Shown here piece after piece: positions 16,002-25,241 of a stretch of 64,000 nucleotides of DNA. The notes beneath the pieces are model-generated. The model was given only the letters and a program-made list of their open reading frames with translations. It was not told where the DNA came from and searched no databases. The translations under genes and the position numbers were made by a program. Source of the stretch: Saccharothrix sp. NRRL B-16314 (lineage in GTDB: Bacteria > Actinomycetota > Actinomycetes > Mycobacteriales > Pseudonocardiaceae); the NCBI RefSeq assembly GCF_000716595.1, contig NZ_JNXC01000007.1, forward strand, positions 62,001-126,000. The letters are read 5' to 3'. Within the stretch, counting starts at the first letter, position 1. The number at the start of each line of letters is the position of its first letter.

Positions 16002-17723
16002 GTGGTCGAACACCTCGTCGCCCGTTTCCTCCGCTCGGTCGACACCGCAAGGACGATGGACGACCTCCGGCGGATTGCCGGTTTCGACCGGTACCAGGCA
16101 TCGCTCGGGCTCGAAAGGGCCGCACGGGTCGTGGCCGGAGCCGCGGTGGACGCCGGTCTGCAAAACGTTGCGGTGCACGGTTACCAGGCGGACGGCAAGG
16201 CGCAGTGGTGGACGTTCGAGGCTCCGGTTTCGTGGACCCCGCTCAGCGCGACGCTCAGGGTGGTCGGGGCCGGCGGTCCGGTCGTGGAGCTCGATCACGG
16301 GATTCACCCGTTTGCCGTGGCGACTTACTCCGCGTCCACCCCCGGCGGAGGTGTCACCGTGCCGTTGGTGCGAAGGGGTGGGGATCTCGACGGCGCGTTG
16401 GTCGTCGTGGACCGCGATGAGTACCGCGACGGTGCCCTGCTCGCCGAACTGGACGCCGGCGGAGCGCTCGGGTTCGTCACCGACGCCACCAACAAGGGCG
16501 ATGAACGTGGTCGCGTCGAACTGCCGACGACGAGCCGGCTGCTGGCGTTCAGCCTGACGCCCGCGGAGTTCGCCCGGGTTGCGGACCTCCGCGACGCGAC
16601 GGCCCGGGTCGAGGTCTCCGTGGACCGCACCGCCGGGATGCCCGTGGTGTCCGGGGTGCTGCCCGGTGACGGTGACGGGGAGGTCTGGCTCACCGCGCAC
16701 CTGTGCCACCCGCGGCCGAGTGCGAACGACAACGCCTCCGGTGTCGCCGCGCTCCTCGGTGCCGCCCGTGCACTTGCCGCCGTGCCGGGCAGGCGTGCCG
16801 CCGTGAGGTTCTTCTGGGGCCCCGAATTCGTGGGCACCGCCTCGATCCTGCACCGACGGCTGGCGGTCGAGGGCGGACCGCCCCCGATGGCGGTGATCAA
16901 CCTCGACATGGTCGGTGAGGACCAGGCGCTGTGCGCGTCGCCGTTCGTGGTGGAGCGGTCGCCGGACACGTTGCCTTCGCTGCTGACGCCGTTGGCGGAA
17001 CGGGTGGTGCACGAGGCTTTCGCCGCCACCGCCGACTCGCCCGGCACGTGGCAGTCCTCGCCGTTCCTGGGCTTCTCCGACCACGCGCTGTTCGTCGACC
17101 CGTCGGTCGGCAGCCCCGCGGTGCAGTTCTGCCACCCCGCCGACCGGTTCAACCACAGCGCCGCGGACACGATCGACAAGGTGTCGCCGGTCGAACTGAC
17201 CCGCGCCACCGCCGCTGCCGCCGCGCTGGCGCACCTCGTGGCCTCGGGCGGTCCCGGGCCGGACGAGCTGGGGCGGGTGCTGGACTGGTGGTGCGAGCGC
17301 GAGGTGGCGCGGGCGGAGGAAGTCGCTGCGGCGCAAGGGGGAGAGTGGGGCCGACGCCTGCGCGGGCACGTGGAGCGGGGCAACGCGCGGCTGCGTGCGC
17401 TGGCCGCCGGCGTCGACCCGGACCGGACGACGGCGGAGGACGATGAGCCGCCGGTCCGCGCGGCGTGGGACGGACCGTTGAACCTGCGGGCGATGATCGC
17501 CCACCTGCCCGAGGCGAGCAGGCACGCGCTCGGGAGCCTGATCGCCGCGGACAAGCACTGCCTCGCGGTCCTGTTCAACCTGGCGATCAGGGCGGACGGT
17601 CGGACAGGGCGGTCGGCGATCATCGAGGACACCTCGCTGGCCCTGGGCCGGCCGTTGGACGGGGTGGTGGCGGGCAGGTTGTTCGACGCGCTGGAGGAGT
17701 CCGGTTGGGTGGTTCGGGCCTGA
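16002..17723 (+). CDS. M28-type aminopeptidase with extra C-terminal domain
   Basis: 573 aa. The zinc-peptidase core shows HLCHPRPSANDNASG (residues 233-247), the acid in FFWGPEFVGT (Glu275), NLDMVGED, and HPADRFNHSAADTIDKV as the last ligand segment. This matches the DUF4910/M28 aminopeptidases often found in biosynthetic loci. After about residue 440 an added helical/winged region follows (NLRAMIAHLPEASRHALGSL), so it is longer than the usual 420 aa. GTG at 16002 follows GTGGGGAG. Divergent from the nucleotidyltransferase/PqqD pair with only 23 bp between starts. Confidence 0.8.
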   Translation: MVEHLVARFLRSVDTARTMDDLRRIAGFDRYQASLGLERAARVVAGAAVDAGLQNVAVHGYQADGKAQWWTFEAPVSWTPLSATLRVVGAGGPVVELDHGIHPFAVATYSASTPGGGVTVPLVRRGGDLDGALVVVDRDEYRDGALLAELDAGGALGFVTDATNKGDERGRVELPTTSRLLAFSLTPAEFARVADLRDATARVEVSVDRTAGMPVVSGVLPGDGDGEVWLTAHLCHPRPSANDNASGVAALLGAARALAAVPGRRAAVRFFWGPEFVGTASILHRRLAVEGGPPPMAVINLDMVGEDQALCASPFVVERSPDTLPSLLTPLAERVVHEAFAATADSPGTWQSSPFLGFSDHALFVDPSVGSPAVQFCHPADRFNHSAADTIDKVSPVELTRATAAAAALAHLVASGGPGPDELGRVLDWWCEREVARAEEVAAAQGGEWGRRLRGHVERGNARLRALAAGVDPDRTTAEDDEPPVRAAWDGPLNLRAMIAHLPEASRHALGSLIAADKHCLAVLFNLAIRADGRTGRSAIIEDTSLALGRPLDGVVAGRLFDALEESGWVVRA

Positions 17724-17927
17724 TTGGTCGGTTCCGGGAGTGTGGTGCCGGCGCTGGGTTCGGTGGTGGCGGCAGGCTGCCGGACTGGGTGGTGGTGGGT
17801 GAGCCGCTGGGCCGGGTGGGAGCGGGCGGTCCGCTGGTCGGGGTGGTGGCGGGTAGGCCGCCGGAACGGACGTGGCCTGGTGGGAGCGGGCGGGCTGCTG
17901 GACTTGGCGTGGCCGGCCGTTGGGCGT
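17724..17927. other. Convergent intergenic spacer with G-rich degenerate repeats
   Basis: About 200 bp between the ends of the M28 and amidase genes. GGTGGGAGCGGGCGG occurs twice (near 17816 and 17880) among GGTGGTG tracts. No gene and no clean hairpin terminator is visible. Confidence 0.5.
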
Positions 17928-19367
17928 TCAGCGAAGCGGGTCTCCGATGCCGAAACCCGGCGGGCGCACCGTCGGATGCCCCAGCGCGCGCTCCAGCGTC
18001 GCCGCGACCCGCAAGATCATCGCCTCGCCGAACGCGTGACCGACCAGCTGGAGCCCGGTCGGCAGACCGTTGCCCGCCAAGCCCGTCGGCAGCACCAGCG
18101 CGGGATGCCCGGTGACGTTGAACGGGATCGTCTGCATCGCGGTCGCCGTCTTGGGTGGTGGCCAGTCGCGGCCGAAGTCGGTGAACTTGGCGGCGGTGGT
18201 CAACCCGGCGGCGGTGAGCAGCACGTCGTGCCCGTCGAGCACCTGCTGCACCTGCTCCGCCAACTCCCGGCGCAACCGCAGCGCCTGCACGAAGTCCGCC
18301 GCGGTCAGCCCCGCGCCCGGCGCGACGCGGTGGTACGTGTACCGACCGAACAACTGCGGGCGCTCGCGCAGGTCACGCTCGTGGATGGCGAACGCCTCCG
18401 CCGTCATGATCACCCGCCCGCAGGCGTTGAACAGCTCGAACGGCGGCAGCTCCACCTCCTCCACCACCGCACCCGACGAGCGCAGCACCGCCACCGCGCG
18501 CTCGATCCCCGCCAGCACTTCCGGTGACGTGACCGCGTCGGCGGCGAACATGCCGGGGGAGTAGGCGACCCGCAGCCCCCGCACCCCCGACCCCAACTCC
18601 GCGTCGAACGGCGGCACGGCCCGGTCGACGCTGCTCGGGTCCCCCGGGTCGTGCCCGGCGATCACCCGCATGGCCAGCGCCGCGTCCTGCACGGTCCAGG
18701 CCAGCGGTCCGCAGTGGTCCATCGAGTACGACAGCGGGAACACCCCGCGCCGCGACACCAACCCGTACGTCGGCTTCAACCCCACCGTGCCGCAGTGGTA
18801 CGCGGGCCCGCGCACGGAACCGCTGGTGTCCGAACCGATCGCCACGCGGACGAACCCCGCGGCCACCGCCGCACCCGCCCCGGACGACGACGCGCCGGTG
18901 AAGTGGTCGAGGTTCCACGGGTTGCGCGCGGGCGGGAACGGCAGTTCGGGGCTCGGGCCGCCGAGCGCGAACTCGTGGGTGGCCAGCTTGCCCACCATCA
19001 CCCCGCCGCCGGCCAGCAGCCGCTCCTGCACGCCGCAGTCCCTCGCGGGCACGTGGTCGACGGTCAGCCACGAGTGGTTCGTGGTGCGGATGCCCTCGGT
19101 GTCGAACACATCCTTCAACGCGTACGGGATGCCGTGCAGCGGGCCGCGGTCGACGCCTGCGGCAAGTTCCCGGTCCGCCTGCTGCGCGCGCTCCAACGCG
19201 TGCTCGTCCGTCACCGTCACGAACGCGCGGACGTCACCGTCGTGCCTGGCGATCCGGTCCAGCGCGTTGCGGGTAAGGTCCACCGAAGACACCTGGCGCG
19301 CCCGCAGCAACGCCCCCGCCTCGGCGACCGACAGCGCGTGCAGCTCGGTCGTGGTCGTCCCGGTCAC
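17928..19367 (-). CDS. Amidase-signature hydrolase (AtzE/GatA-like)
   Basis: 479 aa. The amidase-signature triad is readable: Lys85 (PYALKDVFD), the cis-Ser in TGASSSGAGAA (about 161) and nucleophile Ser184 in GSDTSGSVRGPA. Enzymes of this family hydrolyse amides or carbamates, or act in amidotransferases. The small gene upstream resembles AtzG, the GatC-like partner of AtzE (1-carboxybiuret hydrolase), so the two likely form one enzyme. Last gene of the seven-gene leftward operon that begins with the 70-aa peptide; GTG start overlaps the upstream stop. Confidence 0.88.
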   Translation of the reverse strand: MTGTTTTELHALSVAEAGALLRARQVSSVDLTRNALDRIARHDGDVRAFVTVTDEHALERAQQADRELAAGVDRGPLHGIPYALKDVFDTEGIRTTNHSWLTVDHVPARDCGVQERLLAGGGVMVGKLATHEFALGGPSPELPFPPARNPWNLDHFTGASSSGAGAAVAAGFVRVAIGSDTSGSVRGPAYHCGTVGLKPTYGLVSRRGVFPLSYSMDHCGPLAWTVQDAALAMRVIAGHDPGDPSSVDRAVPPFDAELGSGVRGLRVAYSPGMFAADAVTSPEVLAGIERAVAVLRSSGAVVEEVELPPFELFNACGRVIMTAEAFAIHERDLRERPQLFGRYTYHRVAPGAGLTAADFVQALRLRRELAEQVQQVLDGHDVLLTAAGLTTAAKFTDFGRDWPPPKTATAMQTIPFNVTGHPALVLPTGLAGNGLPTGLQLVGHAFGEAMILRVAATLERALGHPTVRPPGFGIGDPLR

Positions 19368-19549
19368 CCGACCTCCCCCTCCGGCACCCGGAACACGGCG
19401 GCGGGCTCGCTCATCGCCGACCGCGGCCCACGCAGCAGCTCCACCATCCGCAACAACTCCCGGTAGCCGACCGCGGTGCCCGCCCGCAGGTCTTCCGGCA
19501 CCTCCAGCCCACCCCGGCGCAGCGCCGCCTCGACCTCGTCATCCCACAT
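19364..19549 (-). CDS. AtzG-like small amidase subunit
   Basis: 61 aa. A helical body (YRELLRMVELLRG) and the C-terminal SEPAAVFRVPEGE resemble the EPAPVFRP end of AtzG/DUF4089 proteins, which clamp their amidase partner as GatC does GatA. It is immediately upstream of the amidase with a 4-base overlap, and its ATG lies one base after the LLM gene stop. Too short to be an enzyme itself. Confidence 0.6.
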   Translation of the reverse strand: MWDDEVEAALRRGGLEVPEDLRAGTAVGYRELLRMVELLRGPRSAMSEPAAVFRVPEGEVG

Positions 19550-19550
19550 T

Positions 19551-20885
19551 TCAGACCACCTCCCGACGCTCGGGCCGCGGCAGACCGAGGTGGTCCCGCA
19601 GGGTCGTGCCCTCGTAGCCCTCGCGCACCAGGCCACGCCGGCGCAGCTCGGGCACCACGTGGTCGACGAAGTCGGTCAGCCCGTCGGGCAGCTGCGGCGC
19701 CATCACGATGTAGCCGTCCGCGGCCTCCTCGCGCACCCACTCCTCCAGGTGGTCGGCGACCTGCTCCGGCGTGCCCAGCACCTGGTGGTGCCCGCGCGAC
19801 CCGGCGACCCGCAGCGCGAGTTGCCGGATCGTCAGCCCTTCGGCCCGCGCCACGTCCGCCAGCAGCTCCTGCCGCGACCGGCCCGCGTTCGACGGGGGCA
19901 GCGGCGGCAGCGGGCCGTCCAGCGGGTGCCCGCCGAGGTCGACGCCGCCCAGCTCGCTGCCCAGCAGCGACACCGCGATGTCCGGGTCGATCAACTCCTG
20001 GAGCCGCTCGTACTTCGCCACCGCCGCCTGCTCGGTGTCGCCGACGAAGGGCGACACGCCGACCAGGACGCGCACGTCGTCCGGGTCACGGCCGAACTTG
20101 GCCGCCCGCGCCTTCACGTCGGCGTAGAAGGCCTGCGCCGACGGCAGTGACTGCTGCGCGGTGAACACCACGTCCGCCGCCCGTGCCGCCAGGTTCCGAC
20201 CCGGATCGGACGACCCCGCCTGGATGGTCACCGGGTGCCCCTGCGGCGACCTGGGCAGGTTCAGCGGCCCGCGCACGGTGAAGTGCTCGCCGCTGTGGTC
20301 CAGCACGTCCACGCCGCCCGGGTCGAAGAACCGGCCGGACGCCTTGTCCCGCAGGAACGCGTCGTCCGCCCAGCTGTCCCACAGGCCCTTCACCACGTCC
20401 GCGAACTCCTCGGCCCGCGCGTACCGCTCGTCGTGGTTCTGCTGGGCGGCGAACCCGAAGTTCAGCGCCTCCTGCGGGTTCTGCGACGTGACCAGGTTCC
20501 AGCCCGCACGTCCCGCGCTCATGTGGTCGAGCGAGGCGACCACCCGCGCCACGCTGTACGGGTGGTTGTACGTGGACGACAGGGTCGCGGTCAGCCCGAT
20601 CCGCTCGGTCACCGCCGCCAGCGCGCCCAGCAGCGTCATCGGCTCGAACTGCGCCACGTACCGGATCGCGGCACGGCTGAGCGCGTCCAGGTCGGTACCG
20701 CGCACGCCGGCGCTGTCGGGCAGGAACAGGAAGTCGAAGCCGCCGCGCTCGGCGGTGCGGGCGAGGTCGGCGTAGTGCCGGAGGTTCACCCCGGCGTCGG
20801 CGGGCACGTCCGGGTGCCGCCACGCCGCGAGATGGTACCCCGTCGGGTACAGGAACGCGCCCAGTGCCACGTGCTTTCGCGTCAT
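19551..20885 (-). CDS. LLM-class flavin-dependent monooxygenase (NtaA/SnaA/DszA family)
   Basis: 444 aa. A full TIM-barrel LLM protein of the long NtaA type: HVALGAFLYPTGYHLAAWR start, NLRHYADLARTAERGGFDFL, TLSSTYNHPYSVARVVASLD, then GRAGWNLVTSQNPQEALNFG, the flavin/phosphate segment diagnostic of the family. These enzymes use FMNH2 delivered by a separate reductase to hydroxylate or cleave C-N and C-S bonds. No flavin reductase lies nearby, unless the FAD/NAD(P) protein upstream serves. Start overlaps the upstream stop (TGATG). Confidence 0.9.
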   Translation of the reverse strand: MTRKHVALGAFLYPTGYHLAAWRHPDVPADAGVNLRHYADLARTAERGGFDFLFLPDSAGVRGTDLDALSRAAIRYVAQFEPMTLLGALAAVTERIGLTATLSSTYNHPYSVARVVASLDHMSAGRAGWNLVTSQNPQEALNFGFAAQQNHDERYARAEEFADVVKGLWDSWADDAFLRDKASGRFFDPGGVDVLDHSGEHFTVRGPLNLPRSPQGHPVTIQAGSSDPGRNLAARAADVVFTAQQSLPSAQAFYADVKARAAKFGRDPDDVRVLVGVSPFVGDTEQAAVAKYERLQELIDPDIAVSLLGSELGGVDLGGHPLDGPLPPLPPSNAGRSRQELLADVARAEGLTIRQLALRVAGSRGHHQVLGTPEQVADHLEEWVREEAADGYIVMAPQLPDGLTDFVDHVVPELRRRGLVREGYEGTTLRDHLGLPRPERREVV

Positions 20886-21961
20886 CGGGTTCCTCCAGCG
20901 GCGGTCCGGTCGGGCTCCCACACCGTGAACGGCGTCAGCACCTCGTCGTCGGCGTCCGACCCGTGGTCGTGGGTGTAGGCGGGATCGGTCAGGAACAGCT
21001 CGCCGTCCGCGACCAGGCTCACCGGGCCGATCCGGTTCCTGGCGAGCGAACCCGGCGGCAGCAGCAGGTCGGAGTCCACCACCCGGATCGACGGTGGCAG
21101 CGAGCGCCTCAGGTCGCGGACGAGCGGGTCGACGGCCGTGCAGTACAGCCACCGCACCCGGCCGGCGCCGCCCATGCGCGCACCGTGGCGGGCGAGCAGG
21201 TCGTCCAGCAGCGCTTGGAGGACCGGGTCGTGGCGGGTGGGCACCAGGCCGTGGTCGGAGTGCGCGACCACCACCGTGCCGGCGTCGGCGAGCCGTCGTG
21301 CCAGTGCGCCCAGGCCGTCGAGGGCGGCCGACACGTGGTCGTCGTAGCCGTGGTGGTGCACGTGCCGGTCCAGCTCGACGAAGCACCAGACGAACCGGGG
21401 ACCGTCGCGCCCCAACGCTTCCTCGATCGCCGTGTCGACGTCGGCGACGACGGTGGCCGGATCGCGCGGTCGGTACGGGCCGCCGCCGAGGGTGTAGAAG
21501 CGGTGCCCGGGAACGATCTCCGCGTGGCGCAGCAGCGCGTCCCGCCAGGCGCACGGGTAGGCGTCCAGGTCGGCCGGCACGGCCAGCGGCCGGTAGCCGC
21601 GGTCCGCCGCGTCGCTGAACACGGTGCCGTCCGCGGCGGTCAGCCGGTCGCCCCGGTAGTCGAACGCGTTGATCAACGCGTCGGAGCCGTCCGGGTCCGC
21701 GAACACCACGCCGGGCACGCCGTGGTCGCCCGGCGCGAGCCCGGTCAGGCTGCTCAGCCAGGCCGCGGACGACGTGGTCGGCAGCACCGATGCCAGCGGC
21801 TCGGTCACCGCGTCGGGCCAGCGGCGCTCCACCAGCCGGTGCGGCAGACCGTCGACGGCCAGCACGACCACGTCACGCGGGTGGGACCGCTCAAGCAGGG
21901 CGGCTACCCGGCCCCGGAACGAGGTGATCGACGCCGTGCGACCCGGCGCGAGGGCGGTCAC
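20882..21961 (-). CDS. Alkaline-phosphatase-superfamily phosphodiesterase/nucleotide pyrophosphatase
   Basis: 359 aa. Metal and nucleophile motifs of type I phosphodiesterases are present: VVVLAVDGLPH (first Asp), LPTTSSAAWLSSLTG (Thr nucleophile) and VVAHSDHGLVPTRHD (Asp-His pair). No signal peptide, so it is cytoplasmic. In an operon with a PP-loop adenylating enzyme it could hydrolyse a nucleotide or phosphodiester intermediate (inference). GTG start overlaps the FAD-gene stop by four bases. Confidence 0.85.
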   Translation of the reverse strand: MTALAPGRTASITSFRGRVAALLERSHPRDVVVLAVDGLPHRLVERRWPDAVTEPLASVLPTTSSAAWLSSLTGLAPGDHGVPGVVFADPDGSDALINAFDYRGDRLTAADGTVFSDAADRGYRPLAVPADLDAYPCAWRDALLRHAEIVPGHRFYTLGGGPYRPRDPATVVADVDTAIEEALGRDGPRFVWCFVELDRHVHHHGYDDHVSAALDGLGALARRLADAGTVVVAHSDHGLVPTRHDPVLQALLDDLLARHGARMGGAGRVRWLYCTAVDPLVRDLRRSLPPSIRVVDSDLLLPPGSLARNRIGPVSLVADGELFLTDPAYTHDHGSDADDEVLTPFTVWEPDRTAAGGTR

Positions 21962-23943
21962 CGGCGCACGCTCCGCGCGACGGCCCGAACGGCCCACGCC
22001 GCCGCGTTGTTCAGCACCGCGCTGTTGGACCCGGGCCGTGCCGCGGTGAGCTGGAAGACCCGCAGCCCTTCCGCCGGCGCGCCCAGGAACGTCAACGCGT
22101 CCTCCACCGACCCGTCCGGCAGCACGGGGTGGAACTCGTCGGTCAGGTCGAGCGCGCCGGGCACGTGGTCCGCGCTCCCGTCGGCCGACGGGTTGCGCCA
22201 CTGGCGTGCCAGACCGCGTCGCAACAGGTTCCGGTAGAGCGGGGACGCGTCGTGCCACGGGTCGAACGGGTGCACCCGCGCCTCGACCGCGACCTCGACG
22301 GTGCGCGCCACGCCCGTGCGGCGGCCTTCGACCAGCAACCCGGTGCCGTGCGCGCGGACCACCGGGTCCGGCCCGATCGCCAGGTCCACCAGCCCCGCGT
22401 CCACCAGTGCCGACAGCTTGCGCATCGGCTCGACCCCGGCGCCGTTGGACAGCCGGTTGTAGTGCCGCAGGTGCACTTCGGTGAAGCGGCGGTGCGACTC
22501 GGGGGTGAGGCCGCCGTCGTCCACGGCGGCCGAGAACACCGCTCGCAGATCGCGCCACACCCCGTCGCACGCGGCCTTCACCGGGTTGGCGACGTTGCCC
22601 TCCAAGCAGTCGGCGAGATCCCGCGCCAGGCGCGTCCGGACCAGGTCGTGCCAGTCGACGCCGGGTTGTGCCAGGTGCGCGGGCAGCGGGTCCAGCGCCG
22701 CGCGCCAGTCGAAGTCCCCGGCCTGCGCGGCGTGCAGCAGGAGGTCCGCGCCCTCTTCGCCTTGGGCGAGGGAGCCGGACAGGAAGCGCTGGTAGGCGTC
22801 GTCCACCCGGTCCCGCAGCTCACGGCCTGCCTGCTCGCCGTGCTTCGTGCGGTGGTGCACGTACGCCATCTCCAGCACGACGAGCGGCAGCAGGTGCAGG
22901 TCGAAGTCCAGCCGTGGACGCCGACCGCGCGGGTCCGGGAAACCGCAGGACAGCCGCAGCCGGTCGATCGCCGGTTCGGTGAAGAACACGCCGCGGTGTT
23001 CGAGCGCGGGGTCGGCCAGCTTGTCGTTGCGGGGCCGGCCGCTGCCCGGCACACCGCTCGGGCTGATCCCGACGATCCGCGACGGCTCCCGGCCGCTGGG
23101 CACGTACCGCAGCAGCGCCGGGTCGTCGGGCGACGGCGTGAATTGGCCGCCGCGCCCCTCGGTGAGGTGCAGGACTACGTCCAGCGCGGTCAGCCCCAGC
23201 CCTCGAACCAGGACCGGCCTGCCCGGCGGCACGGACCGCTCGGTGACCCTGACGTCCAGCGGGTAGGCGTACGGCACCCAGCGCGGGTCGTCGGTGTCCG
23301 AGCCGGGGTAGTGGTTCCACGAGTGGCCGGTGGCGAACAGGACGTCGTCGGCGGGCACGGCCACCGCCGGGTCGTCGGTCCGCAGCAGGAACCGGTGGCC
23401 GTCGTGGTCGCCGGGCACCACGTCGACCACCGCGCACGCGTGCAGGTCCACCTCGACACCGGGCGTCGAGCGCAGCCGCCGCACGAACCGGTCGAACACG
23501 TCCCGCAGCGCCAGTCCGTGCACGTAACGCCGGGGCACGTCCTCCGGCCGCACGTCGAAGTCCGGGTCACCGGTCTCCGCGTGCCGCGCCCGGCACCACT
23601 GGAGGAACGTCGGCCGCAGCGCCGGCGGCAGCAGCCGCACCGGTGGCCGCGCCGACTCGTCCGGCGCGAACGCGATCTGCCCCGCCACCCGGTTCAGGTG
23701 GCTGGTCCTGGGCTGCCGGTCGCTGTGCACCTCGCCCGCGCCGAACCTGCCGCCGCCCTCGAAGACCACCACGCGCACACCGCCGGCGGGCGTCTCGTGC
23801 GGCAGTTCGGCGGCCAGCTGCGCCAGCGCGTACGTGCCCATCGGACCCGCGCCGACGATCGCCAGGACGCGCCGGCGCTCTCCGCCGGTGGCGCCGACGG
23901 CGGACGGTTGCCCGCCGTCGGCCTTCGTGGTCCCGAGGGTCAC
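21958..23943 (-). CDS. FAD/NAD(P)-binding protein (NAD_binding_9 type)
   Basis: 661 aa. N-terminal dinucleotide fold VLAIVGAGPMGTYALAQL (about residues 27-44). The following FGAGEVHSDRQPRTSHLNRV segment and DDVLFATGHSWNHYPG are characteristic of the large FAD-NAD(P)-binding family (PF13454) found in secondary-metabolite loci. The C-terminal half (EPMRKLSALVDAGLVDLAIG, then LNNAAAWAVRAVARS) belongs to the same family. A redox role on a tethered or free intermediate is likely; the reaction is unknown. GTGA overlap with the PP-loop gene. Confidence 0.8.
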   Translation of the reverse strand: MTLGTTKADGGQPSAVGATGGERRRVLAIVGAGPMGTYALAQLAAELPHETPAGGVRVVVFEGGGRFGAGEVHSDRQPRTSHLNRVAGQIAFAPDESARPPVRLLPPALRPTFLQWCRARHAETGDPDFDVRPEDVPRRYVHGLALRDVFDRFVRRLRSTPGVEVDLHACAVVDVVPGDHDGHRFLLRTDDPAVAVPADDVLFATGHSWNHYPGSDTDDPRWVPYAYPLDVRVTERSVPPGRPVLVRGLGLTALDVVLHLTEGRGGQFTPSPDDPALLRYVPSGREPSRIVGISPSGVPGSGRPRNDKLADPALEHRGVFFTEPAIDRLRLSCGFPDPRGRRPRLDFDLHLLPLVVLEMAYVHHRTKHGEQAGRELRDRVDDAYQRFLSGSLAQGEEGADLLLHAAQAGDFDWRAALDPLPAHLAQPGVDWHDLVRTRLARDLADCLEGNVANPVKAACDGVWRDLRAVFSAAVDDGGLTPESHRRFTEVHLRHYNRLSNGAGVEPMRKLSALVDAGLVDLAIGPDPVVRAHGTGLLVEGRRTGVARTVEVAVEARVHPFDPWHDASPLYRNLLRRGLARQWRNPSADGSADHVPGALDLTDEFHPVLPDGSVEDALTFLGAPAEGLRVFQLTAARPGSNSAVLNNAAAWAVRAVARSVRR

Positions 23944-25166
23944 GTCGTGGGCACCGCGTCGCTGAGCATCTTGCGGAACCGGCGCAGCAGCGGGAACGGC
24001 ACGCTGCGCTCGACGTGGAACCCGAGCTCCTCGTGGAACGTGTACTCCACCGGCTCCTTCAGGCTCAGCGCGGACATCCCGCGCGCCAGCTGCTCCAGGT
24101 AGCCGGGGAACTGCGACTGCATCGCGTAGACCACGCTGTAGTACAGGTTGCGCCCCAACGAGAAGCACGGGTAGCGCGCGTCGTAGTTCTCCAGCGAGTA
24201 CTTGGGGAAGCAGCCGTCGATGATCCGCTTGGGGCACATCCACAGCGGCAGCACCAGCGTCACGTCGCCGATGGGGCGCACCGGGAAACCGGCGGGCTTC
24301 ATGCCGTTGGACACCCGGAACAGGTTCTCGCAGACGATGTCCTCGAGGTTCACGCCGGTGCAGATGTACGGCGTGCCGAGGTCGCGGGCCGCCTTCGACA
24401 GGGCGAGCCGGATCAGCAGGGTGCCCAGGAACTCGAAGTCGTCACCCTGGAACTCGCGCTCGAACCGGTCGATCAGCGCCACCGAGTCGCGCGGGATGCC
24501 CAGCAGCTCCTTGACCTCGTCCGCCTCGATCACGCGCAGCGGCAGCCCGTACTTCTCGCACAGCGCCTGCGCCCGCGGCACGCCCGCGTCCCAGTCCGGG
24601 ATGCCCTTGAGGATCACCGGGTGCACCGTGACGCCGTGGTCGGTGAGCTGGCTCAGGCCGTAGAGCAGCGCGTTGCTGTCCCCGCCGCCGCTGACGCCCA
24701 CCACGATGTCCGCGCCCGCCGGCACGTGCGCCCTGATCGTCTCGCCGACCCGGTCGGCGATGATCGACTGGCACTCCTCGGGGCTGAGCTTCTTCAGGAA
24801 CGCCTCGGCCGACCCCTGCTCGTTGTCCATCCGCTGGTAGACGTACTCGGTCGCGCCCGCACCCTCGCTGTCGATCGTGGCGAAGTCGTCGATCGAGAAC
24901 AGGAACGGGTTGACGTTCCGGTTGAAGTAGAGCAGCACCTCCGCCGCGTCCTCGAAGTCCTCCAGCCGCTGGTCCAGGCACGGCGTCAGGCGCGGCTCAC
25001 CGCCGGAGGCGGGCAGCACGTACACCGCGACGGCCGACCACGGCACGTTGTTCCGGTTCAGGATGTCGATCAACCGCTCGTCGCTGGATCCGGTCAGTCG
25101 TTGGCGGCCGTGGGAGGTCACGACCGACACCGTGGGGACGCTGCGGAAGGTGGGGTTCGTCGGCAT
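23940..25166 (-). CDS. PP-loop ATP pyrophosphatase with beta-grasp-like N-terminal region
   Basis: 408 aa. The N-type ATP-pyrophosphatase P-loop, GVSGGGDSNALL (SGGxDS at 159-164), is preceded by about 90 residues (TVSVVTSHGRQRLTGSSDER...AEVLLYFNRNVNPF) resembling a beta-grasp domain. The second half has clustered Cys (PLWMCPKRIIDGCFPK and YPCFSLGRN), as in thiolating TtcA/TilS relatives. Such enzymes adenylate a carbonyl or amide and add a nitrogen or sulfur nucleophile. It follows the peptide gene and hairpin directly, so the peptide is a possible substrate (inference). The ATG at 25166 has AGGAA upstream; a TTG two codons earlier is possible. Confidence 0.75.
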   Translation of the reverse strand: MPTNPTFRSVPTVSVVTSHGRQRLTGSSDERLIDILNRNNVPWSAVAVYVLPASGGEPRLTPCLDQRLEDFEDAAEVLLYFNRNVNPFLFSIDDFATIDSEGAGATEYVYQRMDNEQGSAEAFLKKLSPEECQSIIADRVGETIRAHVPAGADIVVGVSGGGDSNALLYGLSQLTDHGVTVHPVILKGIPDWDAGVPRAQALCEKYGLPLRVIEADEVKELLGIPRDSVALIDRFEREFQGDDFEFLGTLLIRLALSKAARDLGTPYICTGVNLEDIVCENLFRVSNGMKPAGFPVRPIGDVTLVLPLWMCPKRIIDGCFPKYSLENYDARYPCFSLGRNLYYSVVYAMQSQFPGYLEQLARGMSALSLKEPVEYTFHEELGFHVERSVPFPLLRRFRKMLSDAVPTT

Positions 25167-25203
25167 GGTCAATTCCTGTTCGGCCGTCGGGACGAGTAGT
25201 GAA

Positions 25204-25233
25204 CGGGCGGGCCGCCCGGAGACGGCCCGCCCG
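25204..25233 (-). terminator. Hairpin between peptide gene and PP-loop gene
   Basis: CGGGCGGGCCG pairs perfectly with CGGCCCGCCCG (11 bp, 8-base loop), nine bases after the peptide stop codon. A leaky terminator here would give more peptide transcript than enzyme transcript, as in many bacteriocin operons. Confidence 0.65.
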
Positions 25234-25241
25234 CCGGGGAA

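Noticed and set aside
17724..17927. Small peptide gene between the M28 and amidase genes that could be the PqqD client
   Set aside because: No frame has both a start with a ribosome site and a protein-like composition; the region is G-rich repeats.
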